64,000 nt of DNA from JAAELZ01 sp965237995 (GTDB lineage Bacteria; Pseudomonadota; Gammaproteobacteria; Arenicellales; Poriferihabitantaceae), in NCBI GenBank assembly GCA_965237995.1, contig CBDEGO010000006.1, positions 1 to 64,000 of the forward strand, written 5' to 3'. This document shows positions 45,203 to 54,616 of this stretch, piece after piece. The notes beneath the pieces were generated by a model. The model worked only from the letters and a program-made list of their open reading frames with translations. It was not told the DNA's origin and searched no databases. The position numbers were made by a program, and so were the translations under genes. The number at the start of each line of letters is the position of its first letter. The stretch's first letter is position 1.

Positions 45203-48200
45203 ATGAAAGCTGCACTCCAACAATGCATGATACGTGACCGCCATCCATTGCGACAGCGAATCACCCACGCAAAAAACCTGACGCAGCAGCAAGCTGCTTC
45301 GGATGCGGTGGCAACATCTATGCAGCAAGCGCAGCGACGATTGCAAAACCAGCTTTCGGTCAGTTACCCCGAAAATCTACCGATCTCTGCGAGAGCTGAC
45401 GAGTTAATAGCATTAATTAGCAAGAACCAAGTTGTGGTGGTGGCAGGTGAAACGGGGTCGGGCAAGAGCACACAATTACCTAAACTATGCCTAGCTGCGG
45501 GCAGAGGTATTTATGGACAAATCGCGCACACACAACCTAGACGAATTGCAGCGCGTTCCATAGCAGAACGCTTAGCCCAAGAGTTGCAGTGTGATCTCGG
45601 TAAGGGAGTGGGTTATCGCGTTCGATTCTCTGAACAGTGTTCCGATGATGATTACATCAAAGTACTCACTGATGGCATGTTGCTGTCAGAATCGGACAGT
45701 GATCGTTTTTTGAATCAGTATGACACCATTATTGTCGACGAAGCCCATGAGCGATCACTAAATATAGATTTGCTGCTAGGTTTGCTTAAGCAACTGTTGG
45801 TGAAGCGCCCAGATTTAAAATTATTGATCACCTCGGCAACGATTGATACCGAACGATTTTCGCAGCATTTTAATAATGCGCCAATCGTTACGGTATCCGG
45901 CAGAACTTACCCCGTTGAACTGATTTATCAACCATCTGAAAATGAAAAGGAGCGATCAGACAAAGAAACCAATCAAGGCATATTACGTGCGATAGAAACG
46001 CTGTTTAAAACGCGTGTCGGTAACACATTAGTATTTTTACCCGGTGAGCGTGAAATTCGAGAAGCGATGTACTTTTTAGAAAAGCACCTTAAGCGCGGAA
46101 TTGAAATATTGCCACTGTACGCGCGGCTACCGGCTAAAGAACAATCTAAATTATTTCGAGCATCGAGCACACCAAGAGTTATTTTATCGACTAATGTTGC
46201 GGAAACTTCACTAACGCTGCCCGGCATTGATTACGTGGTTGATACGGGTTACGCGCGCATAAGTCGGTATCATGCAAGTCGCCGAGTAAATGCGCTGCCC
46301 ATCGAGCGCATTTCACAAGCCGCTGCAAACCAGCGCATGGGTCGTTGTGGGCGCGTCAAAAACGGCCGCTGCATTCGCTTATATAGTGAAGAAGAGTTTA
46401 CCACTACTCCCGAATATACTGCGCCAGAGATAAAGCGCACTAGCTTGTCGGGCGTCGTACTAACACTGCACTCGCGTGGCTTGGGGGAAGTGGCCCATTT
46501 CCCATTTATCGACTCACCAGAACGGCGTCAGATTAATGGAGCCAAGCAAGAACTGCAGTATCTCGGTGCCTTAGATAGTGAAGGGGCATTGACAAACATT
46601 GGTAAACAGTTGGCGCGTATGCCAGTCGACCCGCGCATTGGTCGTATTTTATGGGCCGCTGCAAACGAACAAAACTGCCTCAAGCAAATGATCATCTTGG
46701 CGGCGGCTCTGGAGATAGCTGATCCCCGATTAGTCCCTTTCGATAAGATGGAAGCCGCGCGTCAGCACCACAAAGAGATGGGCGGTGATGGGTCAGACTT
46801 TATCGCTTTGCTGTCATTATGGAACACCATTCAAGAGCAAAAAGCGACACTAAGTCGAAACCAATTTAATAAGTGGTGTGAGCGTAATTATTTGTCTATC
46901 CCGCGGCTTCGAGAGTGGAATGATCTGGTTCGTCGCTTGACTACCGATTTAAAGCTGATAAACAAGCGCGAGCCGCAAAATCAAATCCCTAAACAAGACA
47001 ATTCAAAAACAGGTTTGCCAGAAGACGCCATACACAAAGCCCTGCTTACTGGTTTGATTGATCAGGTCGCGATGAAGGGAGAGAAAAACGAATACCAAGG
47101 TACTTTTGCCAAACAGTGCGCCATTTTCCCGGGGTCGCAATGCCATAAAGCTGCACCAAAGTGGATTGTCGCAGCGGAGCTTGTTGAAACGGGCCGCTTG
47201 TATGCGCGTATGGTCGCGCCGATAAAAACAAGTTGGATAGAAGAATTGGCCCCCGACTTGTTGCGCAAGGAATATTCAGAGCCCACGTGGTCAGCTAAAG
47301 CAGGGCAGGTGATGGCCTTTGAGCGCGCTTATTTGATGAGTTTGCCCATTTATAGTGGGCGGCGCACACCGTATGCAAAAATTAACCCGATTGAAGCGCG
47401 GATGTTGTTCATTCGTGATGCGCTGGTTGGTAACGACCTCAGTCAATCACCCGATTTTTTGACGCATAACCAAAGCGTGATTGAATCGGTGATCAAGATG
47501 GAACACAAGCTACGGCGCCACGATGTATTAGTGGCGCCCGATGCGCTATATGCATTTTATCATGCATTAATTCCTGCAAAGGTTTACAGCCAAGCCAGTT
47601 TACTTAAATGGTGGCATGGTCTGCCCAAGCCAGAGTCAGAAAAGCTGCTGATGGATGAACAGCAAGTGATGAAGCGGGAGTTAGGCATTGAGTTGCAACA
47701 GAGCCTACCTGATGCGATAGAAATCCGTGGCAATCGGATTGATCTCGATTATCAATTTAAACCCGGTGAATTTGATGACGGCATTACGGCTAAATTTCCA
47801 TTGCCTCTACTCAACCAATTATCATCGGCTGACTTTGATCGTTTGGTGCCAGGCTATTTGCCGCAAAAACTTGAGCTGCTTATTCGTAGCTTACCCAAGG
47901 CTTTACGCAAACACTGCGCCCCTATCGCACAAACGGTTGCGACGATTAAAAATCGAGTTGAACAAGATAAGCGCGTATTAGAACAAGCGCTGGCGGAGGC
48001 ACTGACAGAAACCGTCGGTGTGAAAATCAGCGCAAGTGATTTTGATTCTAATGTGGTGGATGACAACCTAAAAATAAAGCTGTCAGTGCTAGATGAAGAA
48101 GGCGATGAGCTAGCAACGTCTGCTGACCTAAGCCAATTGCAGCAACAGTTCGGTGCAAAAGCGAGCGAAGAAGTAGCACAGTTAGATCACCCATTAGTAC

Positions 48201-49060
48201 AGAGCGGACTGATAACGTGGAGCTTTGGGGCATTGCCGCAAACAGTGGACATAGTGCACAAGCAAGCTAACAATACGGTGTTTCCCGCACTTGTCGATAA
48301 TGTAGAAAGTGTAGGCGTGCAATTGTTCGATACGCAGCTAGAAGCGCAGCAATCGCACGTTGATGGCTTGGTGCGATTGTTTTTACTTGCGCATCCCTAT
48401 GGCCGATCATTGGCGAAAAAGCCGCTGCCTTATTGGTCAAGCATTTCTCTACGATACGTCACCATCGGACAGCCCAAAGAGCTCAGGCAAGCGCTACTTG
48501 AGCGCATTTTGTTTGAAGCTTTTGAGCCAAGCGCGTGGGATATGAGGGACAGGAATGAATTTGAAGCTAGAGCGACAGCAGTGGCAAAATCGCTTCCGAA
48601 TACACTTGAACAGGTCTGCGAGCTACTAGAAAAAGTGTTAGTACAATCTAATACCGTACATAGTGAGTTTGAGACGGTAAAATCTAAATTAGATTCGCGC
48701 ATTGCAGCCGATATTGAAATGCAATTGGGCTTTCTAGTGTACGAAGATTTTATTAGTGAAGTGCGCTTGGAGAAATTAGCGTGGTACCTGAAATTTTTTA
48801 AGGGCGCGTCCGTTCGCTTAGAACGGTGTCAATTTGACCTCAGTGGCGATTTAGCAAAGCTTAATCAGTTGCAACCCTATTGGCAGCGGTATCTCAATCA
48901 TTGGGAGGGTCACCCGTTTTCAAGCACTTTAGATCATTATCGTTGGCTGGTTGAGGTGTATCGGTTGTCCTTGTTTGCTCAGACGGTGGGTTTGCCAACC
49001 AAAGTTTCACCAAAGCGCTTAGAAGATGCCTGGCAACAATTTCTTAGTGAAATAAAATGA
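45203..49060 (+). CDS. hrpA: ATP-dependent RNA helicase HrpA
   Basis: A very long (1285-residue) DEAH-box helicase. Walker A is GETGSGKSTQLPK, the DEAH box DEAHERSLNIDLLLG, motif III SATID, and motif VI QRMGRCGR. HA2/OB-fold and DUF3418 regions follow, as in E. coli HrpA (1300 residues), which acts on stalled ribosomes and fimbrial mRNA processing. The ATG 45203 with GAGGG upstream is preferred to the TTG at 45185. Its stop overlaps the ATG of the DUF1835 gene (ATGA). Confidence 0.95.
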   Translation: MKAALQQCMIRDRHPLRQRITHAKNLTQQQAASDAVATSMQQAQRRLQNQLSVSYPENLPISARADELIALISKNQVVVVAGETGSGKSTQLPKLCLAAGRGIYGQIAHTQPRRIAARSIAERLAQELQCDLGKGVGYRVRFSEQCSDDDYIKVLTDGMLLSESDSDRFLNQYDTIIVDEAHERSLNIDLLLGLLKQLLVKRPDLKLLITSATIDTERFSQHFNNAPIVTVSGRTYPVELIYQPSENEKERSDKETNQGILRAIETLFKTRVGNTLVFLPGEREIREAMYFLEKHLKRGIEILPLYARLPAKEQSKLFRASSTPRVILSTNVAETSLTLPGIDYVVDTGYARISRYHASRRVNALPIERISQAAANQRMGRCGRVKNGRCIRLYSEEEFTTTPEYTAPEIKRTSLSGVVLTLHSRGLGEVAHFPFIDSPERRQINGAKQELQYLGALDSEGALTNIGKQLARMPVDPRIGRILWAAANEQNCLKQMIILAAALEIADPRLVPFDKMEAARQHHKEMGGDGSDFIALLSLWNTIQEQKATLSRNQFNKWCERNYLSIPRLREWNDLVRRLTTDLKLINKREPQNQIPKQDNSKTGLPEDAIHKALLTGLIDQVAMKGEKNEYQGTFAKQCAIFPGSQCHKAAPKWIVAAELVETGRLYARMVAPIKTSWIEELAPDLLRKEYSEPTWSAKAGQVMAFERAYLMSLPIYSGRRTPYAKINPIEARMLFIRDALVGNDLSQSPDFLTHNQSVIESVIKMEHKLRRHDVLVAPDALYAFYHALIPAKVYSQASLLKWWHGLPKPESEKLLMDEQQVMKRELGIELQQSLPDAIEIRGNRIDLDYQFKPGEFDDGITAKFPLPLLNQLSSADFDRLVPGYLPQKLELLIRSLPKALRKHCAPIAQTVATIKNRVEQDKRVLEQALAEALTETVGVKISASDFDSNVVDDNLKIKLSVLDEEGDELATSADLSQLQQQFGAKASEEVAQLDHPLVQSGLITWSFGALPQTVDIVHKQANNTVFPALVDNVESVGVQLFDTQLEAQQSHVDGLVRLFLLAHPYGRSLAKKPLPYWSSISLRYVTIGQPKELRQALLERILFEAFEPSAWDMRDRNEFEARATAVAKSLPNTLEQVCELLEKVLVQSNTVHSEFETVKSKLDSRIAADIEMQLGFLVYEDFISEVRLEKLAWYLKFFKGASVRLERCQFDLSGDLAKLNQLQPYWQRYLNHWEGHPFSSTLDHYRWLVEVYRLSLFAQTVGLPTKVSPKRLEDAWQQFLSEIK

Positions 49061-50028
49061 CTACTATTCTAAACATCACTAACGGTGATTCCTCGGTGCA
49101 TATTATGAGCGAGGGGGCGATCCCCGGTGTGTACTTGCCGTGGCGCGACGTGCTACATGAAGGGCCCGTTCCAGTCGGACTATCACTCACTGAGCTGTCC
49201 AAAGTGCGCGCTAATTTCATTGCAGCACAAGGTTGGGGAGACATTAATGACGTGCAAGCAGGTTTTGATGAACGCGATACGCTACTCAATCAACATCAGC
49301 AATTTGACGAAGTTATTCTGTGGTTCGAACATGACCTTTACGATCAATTACAGATACTGCAAATTTTAGATTGGCTTTGCGATCACCGCGATAAAAGTGG
49401 AAGTACGCAATACTCGATGATTTGCACGGATAATTATTTGGGTTACCAAACTCCACAGCAAATGCGGCAGTTAGTGCGTTATAAGCAACCCATTACAGAC
49501 TCACAAATTCAATTGGCCAAGCGTTCTTGGCAGGCGTTCTGTGAACCAACTGCTGTGCATTGGTCAGGGCTGTTAGCTGAAGATTTAACAGCCTTACCAT
49601 TTTTGAAAAACGCTATCTTAAGACATTGCCAAGAATACCCAGACGTTCTCGATGGCTTGTCGCGAACTTTGCGAATGATTCTTGAGATTGTCAGCGAAAG
49701 CGAAATCAGCGCAGCAAAACTTTTCGGTCGGTATCAACAAAAGGAAGACGCTAAGTTCATGGGCGATACGACTTTTTGGCAACGGCTCGATGTTCTGTTG
49801 GGTTCTGAGCCGGCTTTTATTGCGTTAGTTGATGAGTCTGGTCTAAAAATGCCAGAAGATAAACACGCGGTAGTACAAATTACCCAAGCAGGCCGAGCCT
49901 TGTTGGCAGGCACCATAGACGCACACGGACTGCTGAATCAAGGGACTTGGATGGGCGGCGTGCAATTAACGCTTAATGCCAATTGGTGTTGGGATAATAA
50001 GCTCAAAACGTTGACTAACAGAGGTTAG
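49057..50028 (+). CDS. DUF1835 domain-containing protein
   Basis: A 323-residue protein beginning ILNITNGDSSVHIMSEGAIPGVYLPWRDVLHEGPVP, the usual start of DUF1835 proteins, with EVILWFEHDLYDQLQILQILDWL near 90-110. The family is widespread and its function is unknown. It overlaps hrpA by four bases (ATGA), so it is translationally coupled to an RNA helicase. A short ACCCCA/TGGGGT hairpin (50044-50063), without a T-tract, lies downstream. Confidence 0.85.
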   Translation: MTTILNITNGDSSVHIMSEGAIPGVYLPWRDVLHEGPVPVGLSLTELSKVRANFIAAQGWGDINDVQAGFDERDTLLNQHQQFDEVILWFEHDLYDQLQILQILDWLCDHRDKSGSTQYSMICTDNYLGYQTPQQMRQLVRYKQPITDSQIQLAKRSWQAFCEPTAVHWSGLLAEDLTALPFLKNAILRHCQEYPDVLDGLSRTLRMILEIVSESEISAAKLFGRYQQKEDAKFMGDTTFWQRLDVLLGSEPAFIALVDESGLKMPEDKHAVVQITQAGRALLAGTIDAHGLLNQGTWMGGVQLTLNANWCWDNKLKTLTNRG

Positions 50029-50182
50029 TAACCATGCGACTAGACCCCATTCGTAAGTGGGGTGGTGGTTGAGTAGAACTAGCAGTTACTTGACCTAACG
50101 AAATGGTAGCCCCGCATTGCTGTAACCGTATCAGTTCGGCCCTAAGACAACCAACGCACTTGCCTTGCTAAACCCTAGCCGC

Positions 50183-51682
50183 CTAGCCGAGATGTGTCAG
50201 TTGGCGCTTATTCTGCCCCCGCTTTGCGCGTGTGTTTCGCTGGCTAGGCTGCTTTACTAAGCACTGCGGCAAGCCTTTTATACCGCTACGGTCATAGTCT
50301 GATTGCAAGGCAGAGGTGACATCTGCTTGGTTAAGTTTAATCACTATGGATAAGTACTCATAGAGTAAGTCGAATAGTCGCTTTAGACCGATTTTATGCG
50401 TTTGACCTGTGGTGTGATGTAGCCACTCGCTCAATCGCATAAACTGACTAAAAGGTGAGTCACCTAATAACAGCGGGAGCGTGCTTTTAAACCTCCCGGC
50501 ATTGCCTACTAAATCCCAATACCGTGCAAAACGTCGTAAGCTTTGCATTTGTTCGAAGTTAATATCTGCAGTGGAGAGAATCTCGTAAGGTGGGTTCGGG
50601 TTGAAGCGTAACTGGTGGCTTTTCTCAAGGCGCACCATGGGCATTCCGCGTAACCGTTTCAAGATACCTAGTTGAATTTCGTCGGGTGTAATCGACACTA
50701 ATTCATTAAAATTTGTTGCACAGCTTTCTATGGTCTCACTGGGTAAGCCGAAGATTAAGTCGGTGTGGATATATGCGGGGCTTTGCTCACATAACCACTT
50801 TAAGTTTTCCCGCGTTTTGGTATTGTTCTGCTTGCGGAGAATGAGTGTTTGTACGTCTGGGTTGAAAGTCTGCACACCCACTTCAAATTGCAAACTGCCC
50901 TGCGGAAATTGGCTGATCATATTTTTCAAAGCTGAAGGTAATCGATCAGGTATCACTTCAAAGTGTACAAATAAATCAGCGGTCATTCGGTCAAGGAAGA
51001 ATTGCATAATCGGCACGCTTACCTTACTACTGAGGTTAAACGTTCGATCGACAAATTTGAAGTTGCGTGCTCCGCGATCATAGAGGCCTTTCATCGCGTT
51101 CAAAAACCGTTCTAACTCAAACGGTTTGGCAGTTTTGTCTAAAGCAGATAAGCAGAATTCGCATTTAAAAGGGCATCCGCGCGACGCCTCGACGTAGAGG
51201 ATGCGATTTGCCAAATCATCATCTGTATACAAATGATAGGGCATTTGGATGGCCGAAAGTGGCAGCGGTGCTGGAGGCATTAGGTCAGGCTTCTTGGTCA
51301 ATACCGCTTTAACAAAGGAATAGAAGCTCGCTTCTGCCGACCCAGAAAAGGCTTTGTCTGCGATCTGGCATATCTCCTGTTGATCTTGTTCGTAGCTGAC
51401 TTCGGGCCCACCAACAACCAGCGGTATTTCTGGGGCTAACACTTTCAGCAATTTTGCCACTTCAGTTGTTTGGCTAATATTCCAAATGTAAACCCCAAGA
51501 CCAATAATTTGAGGCTTAAGTGTTAGAATTTGCTCGGCGATGTCTAACGGTCGCTGATCAATGGTGAATTCAAGAAGTTGGGTATTTGGCTCAAATTCTT
51601 TTAGGTTGGCTTTTAGATAGCGTAGGCCAAACGACGTGTGGATATAACGCGCATTGAGGGTAGAGAGAACGACTTTAGCCAT
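50183..51682 (-). CDS. B12-binding radical SAM protein (DUF4080)
   Basis: A 499-residue protein. The N-terminal cobalamin-binding-like Rossmann domain (VVLSTLNARYIHTSFGLRYLK, PQIIGLGVYIWN, IPLVVGGPEVSYE) is followed by the radical SAM core with the cluster motif CPFKCEFC (near residues 189-196) and a C-terminal DUF4080 region. It lacks the base-off DxHxxG motif in the N-terminal domain as far as I can see, so true cobalamin binding is uncertain. The substrate is unknown. The ATG 51682 is two codons after a TTG. It follows the SGNH gene by two bases. Confidence 0.88.
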   Translation of the reverse strand: MAKVVLSTLNARYIHTSFGLRYLKANLKEFEPNTQLLEFTIDQRPLDIAEQILTLKPQIIGLGVYIWNISQTTEVAKLLKVLAPEIPLVVGGPEVSYEQDQQEICQIADKAFSGSAEASFYSFVKAVLTKKPDLMPPAPLPLSAIQMPYHLYTDDDLANRILYVEASRGCPFKCEFCLSALDKTAKPFELERFLNAMKGLYDRGARNFKFVDRTFNLSSKVSVPIMQFFLDRMTADLFVHFEVIPDRLPSALKNMISQFPQGSLQFEVGVQTFNPDVQTLILRKQNNTKTRENLKWLCEQSPAYIHTDLIFGLPSETIESCATNFNELVSITPDEIQLGILKRLRGMPMVRLEKSHQLRFNPNPPYEILSTADINFEQMQSLRRFARYWDLVGNAGRFKSTLPLLLGDSPFSQFMRLSEWLHHTTGQTHKIGLKRLFDLLYEYLSIVIKLNQADVTSALQSDYDRSGIKGLPQCLVKQPSQRNTRAKRGQNKRQLTHLG

Positions 51683-51684
51683 AC

Positions 51685-52698
51685 TCAATTATTAAGCAAC
51701 AACATGATGATGGGGCTGATGTCCACGGGGCGCTTCTCGGGCGCTAACCCGGCAAGGAGGGCAGCGTACATCGCCTCTCCTAAGCGTTGGTGCGTGCTAC
51801 TGGTTGGGTGGAGGTTGTCAAAAAACACAAAGCGATCAAACCGAAGGCCGAACACGCAATCTGGGTGAAAAGAACCTGTGATGAATTGAAAGCATCCAAC
51901 TGTGGTTTGCGTGTAACCTAAGCTGCTGGCGTTGTCTATCAGTTCTTCAAAGGCAGAATAAAGATCAAATTGAATGATCAGGCTATTTGAGCTGCTCGCG
52001 ACAGCTGTGAGCATTACTTTGGACTGCTGATTAAAGCGCTGTGTATACGCCTGCGCGCGAGCGGCAACACCGGGGTTTTGTAAATTTTGACTAATAGTTT
52101 CAGGAATACGGCCAATATTAGGGGCATTGGCGATGAGAAACTGTTTCGCCCCCGCGTTAATAAGACGTTGGGTATGAGTGCGTAAATCATTGACTACGGC
52201 GCTGATTTTTGTGTCAGCACTGATGCTTGAAGAATCTCCTCGAATGCGGCGCAAATCGTTGCCGCCTAGCATGATTACGTACAGTGCATCGGGGTCAGCG
52301 CGGTAATTGACTCGATTTAAAAAGACATTAACTTGTGCGTTATAGTCTTCAATCTCGTCCCCCAATATAGCGCCGCCAGCTATGGCAAAATTATCTCCAC
52401 CCTCTAGTGAAGCTTTGGCATAAGTGCCTAATAGCTCGGTTAATCTATCGACTGCAACAGGTCCATTACTAATGCGGTTTTGATAAAAAGGCGGTGGTAG
52501 CGAAACTGTAACGCTGGCTAAATTACCAGTGTCAGATAAACTGTCGCCGAAAATCACCACCTTAGAAAACTGCGAATAACTCGTATGTGAATAAATCAAG
52601 CAGAAGCACATGACACAAAGCCGGATAAATTTCGGGGTGTCTTGGGTTAGGCTTTTTATAAGCTCAAGTGGGTCTACAAAAAGTTTAACGACGCACAT
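51685..52698 (-). CDS. SGNH/GDSL-family hydrolase, exported
   Basis: A 337-residue lipase/esterase of the GDSL family. Block I is VIFGDSLSDTGN (Ser near 51), block II has GGDNFAIAGG, block III is LGGNDL, and block V FDNLHPTSSTHQ supplies the Asp/His pair. The hydrophobic stretch LCVMCFCLIYSHTSYSQ before it may be a signal peptide with a long n-region, or the real start may be the Met inside it. No autotransporter domain follows. The gene ends just before the radical SAM gene and may be co-transcribed. Confidence 0.86.
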   Translation of the reverse strand: MCVVKLFVDPLELIKSLTQDTPKFIRLCVMCFCLIYSHTSYSQFSKVVIFGDSLSDTGNLASVTVSLPPPFYQNRISNGPVAVDRLTELLGTYAKASLEGGDNFAIAGGAILGDEIEDYNAQVNVFLNRVNYRADPDALYVIMLGGNDLRRIRGDSSSISADTKISAVVNDLRTHTQRLINAGAKQFLIANAPNIGRIPETISQNLQNPGVAARAQAYTQRFNQQSKVMLTAVASSSNSLIIQFDLYSAFEELIDNASSLGYTQTTVGCFQFITGSFHPDCVFGLRFDRFVFFDNLHPTSSTHQRLGEAMYAALLAGLAPEKRPVDISPIIMLLLNN

Positions 52699-52751
52699 AC
52701 GATGTTTAGGAGAGGTTTGCTGGCAAACTTGTTGAATTAGCGCTGAATTCT

Positions 52752-52798
52752 ACCCTAGTCGTGTTGCTTTATTGACACTTAAAGCGTTAAACTAGGGT
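52752..52798 (+). promoter_or_regulatory. Inverted repeat around a -35 box upstream of the LysM gene
   Basis: ACCCTAGT (52752-52759) and ACTAGGGT (52791-52798) are perfect 8-bp inverted repeats that flank a consensus TTGACA (52772-52777). A -10 box is not clear. It could be an operator, or it could be chance. Confidence 0.35.
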
Positions 52799-52868
52799 CA
52801 GATGGAGCACTGGCGTGTTTTTGCGTGACAGTGTGAATGAGTTATTAATTTGAACTGAGTGAAATTAA

Positions 52869-53339
52869 ATGCACCAATCTAAATTACAAGATGTCCTAAA
52901 GCTATCAACTCTTGCCCTTGCTCTTGCAGTAAGTGGTGGTTGTATTAGTGCGAAAGTGAACACAGGTGACACAGCAGCGGAAGCCGCACCTGCACCTGCA
53001 GTTAAAGCCGCTGAGCCAGAAGCTGAAACAGTCGCAGCAACTGAAACTATGGTTGAATCTACTGAAGTCACTAGTTATACAGTCGCTTCAGGTGACAACT
53101 TATGGTGCATTTCTAAGCAAGACCAAATTTATGGTACAGCGTACAATTGGCCTTTAATCTATAAGGCAAACGCAAGTCAGATTAAAGATGCTGACTTAAT
53201 TTACCCTGACCAAGTGTTCGATATTCCACGTGACTCTGGTCAAGCGGCAATCGACTCAGCAGTTAACCATGCTAAAATGCGTGGCGCATGGGCGGTTGGT
53301 CCAACTGAGTCTTCAGACACAGCTTATTTAGGTGGCTAA
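52869..53339 (+). CDS. LysM-domain exported protein (probable lipoprotein)
   Basis: A 156-residue protein. The N-terminal hydrophobic segment LSTLALALAVSGGC suggests a lipoprotein, although the lipobox (S-G-G-C) is not canonical. A low-complexity Ala/Glu/Thr linker (about 30-68) is followed by a LysM domain (SYTVASGDNLWCISKQDQIYGTAYNWPLIYKAN to YPDQVFDIPRD). LysM binds peptidoglycan. The size and layout recall small cell-envelope LysM proteins. The gene is monocistronic with a strong terminator. Confidence 0.85.
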   Translation: MHQSKLQDVLKLSTLALALAVSGGCISAKVNTGDTAAEAAPAPAVKAAEPEAETVAATETMVESTEVTSYTVASGDNLWCISKQDQIYGTAYNWPLIYKANASQIKDADLIYPDQVFDIPRDSGQAAIDSAVNHAKMRGAWAVGPTESSDTAYLGG

Positions 53340-53374
53340 ACGCTAAGTTTCATAGCCTACTCTTTGTAGGTAGT

Positions 53375-53404
53375 AAAAAAGCAGCGCAGCGCGCTGCTTT
53401 TTTT
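53375..53404. terminator. Bidirectional terminator between the LysM gene and hisG
   Basis: A perfect 7-bp GC-rich stem (53381-53387 with 53391-53397, loop AGC) is flanked by six A on the left and seven T on the right. It can terminate both the LysM gene (plus) and hisG (minus). Confidence 0.9.
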
Positions 53405-53445
53405 GTGGCTGAGAGGTTGCCAGTTACGCAAACAACTCGATCAAA

Positions 53446-54327
53446 TCAGCTCACTAGCTTATTTAAATTTAACTCTAATATCCCTTCCGCTCCAGCAGCC
53501 TTTAGTTCTGGAATTAACTCGCGTGTTGAAATTCGTGGAACCACTGTTTCAATGGCCACCCATTTCGTATCATGTAAGTGATTAACCGTAGGCGCTTGTA
53601 GTGCAGGTAGTGCTTTAATAATTGCATCGACAGAGGAAGTCGGCACGTTCATTTTGAGCAACACGTTCTGACGCGCCGCCATTGCGCTTTCTAACATCAG
53701 CGCGATATTATTGATTTTTTCTCGCTTGAATGGGTCTTCCATCGCCGCTTTATTCGCTACAAACAGGGTGTGAGTGTGCAATAAATCAGCTACGATGCGT
53801 AAACCGTGCTCCTTGATGGTTGTCCCCGTTTCGGTGATTTCAACAGCGGCATCAACCAAGCCTTCGACTACTTTGGCCTCAGTGGCTCCCCATGAAAATT
53901 GTATGGTCGCCTTGATATTACGCTCTTTCAAATATTCGGTAGTAAAGCCCGTCAGTTCAGTCGCAACGGTTTTACCGCGTAAGTCTTCAACAGATTGAAT
54001 GGGTGAATCTTGTTTAACAACTAGCACCCAGCGACATGCTTGATTCGAGGCTTTGGAGTAATTCAACCCGCAGATTGAAACCACGTCAGATTTATTTTCT
54101 AAGATCCAGTCTTGGCCTGATAATCCGCAGTCTAGTACTCCAGATTCAACATACGGCCCCATCTCTTTTGACTTGATCAACTTACAGCTTAACTCGTCGT
54201 CGTTAACGCTTGGGAAGTAGTGTCTTGATTTTGTGCGTATATTCCAACCAGCCTGCTTAAACAAGTCTATGGTGGCAGTTTCTAAGCTGCCTTTAGGAAT
54301 GCCCAATTTTAGGGTTTGATTGCTCAT
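53446..54327 (-). CDS. hisG: ATP phosphoribosyltransferase, long form
   Basis: A 293-residue first enzyme of histidine synthesis. The catalytic part begins LKLGIPKGSLETATIDLFKQAGW. GLVDAAVEITETGTTIKEHGL is the PRPP-binding signature. The C-terminal regulatory (HisG_C) domain from about residue 215 marks the long, histidine-inhibited form that needs no HisZ. The ATG 54327 is preferred to a TTG 15 bases earlier. No other his genes are adjacent and no leader peptide is seen. On the minus strand TATAAT (54356-54361) is a likely -10 box. Confidence 0.95.
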   Translation of the reverse strand: MSNQTLKLGIPKGSLETATIDLFKQAGWNIRTKSRHYFPSVNDDELSCKLIKSKEMGPYVESGVLDCGLSGQDWILENKSDVVSICGLNYSKASNQACRWVLVVKQDSPIQSVEDLRGKTVATELTGFTTEYLKERNIKATIQFSWGATEAKVVEGLVDAAVEITETGTTIKEHGLRIVADLLHTHTLFVANKAAMEDPFKREKINNIALMLESAMAARQNVLLKMNVPTSSVDAIIKALPALQAPTVNHLHDTKWVAIETVVPRISTRELIPELKAAGAEGILELNLNKLVS

Positions 54328-54530
54328 TGATTGTGCTAGCAAAAGTAAGCGAGCGATTATACCTAAGCAAACTAGAATTTACTTATGCAACCGCAGTTTA
54401 GCGTTACGGGGGTAATGTTTAAAAACACGTCAATGTAGGCTTTAAAATATAGCGGTGGTCACCATATATAATTTCAAGCAAAAGACGCTAATGCGCGTAT
54501 GATTTTGTCGTGTTTTCTCTATTTTCATGC

Positions 54531-54559
54531 TGGAGATCAAAACGTGACTGAGTTATAGT
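54531..54559 (+). promoter_or_regulatory. Putative rpoD promoter
   Basis: TGGAGA (54531-54536) and TATAGT (54554-54559) with a 17-bp spacer lie about 58 bp before the rpoD start. The -35 matches at four of six positions. An isolated TATAAT at 54467-54472 further upstream could be a second start. Confidence 0.45.
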
Positions 54560-54616
54560 AACGCGCTTTTTTCTAATTCGCGCCTAGCGCGGTCATTTCA
54601 CTGGGAATAATTCACT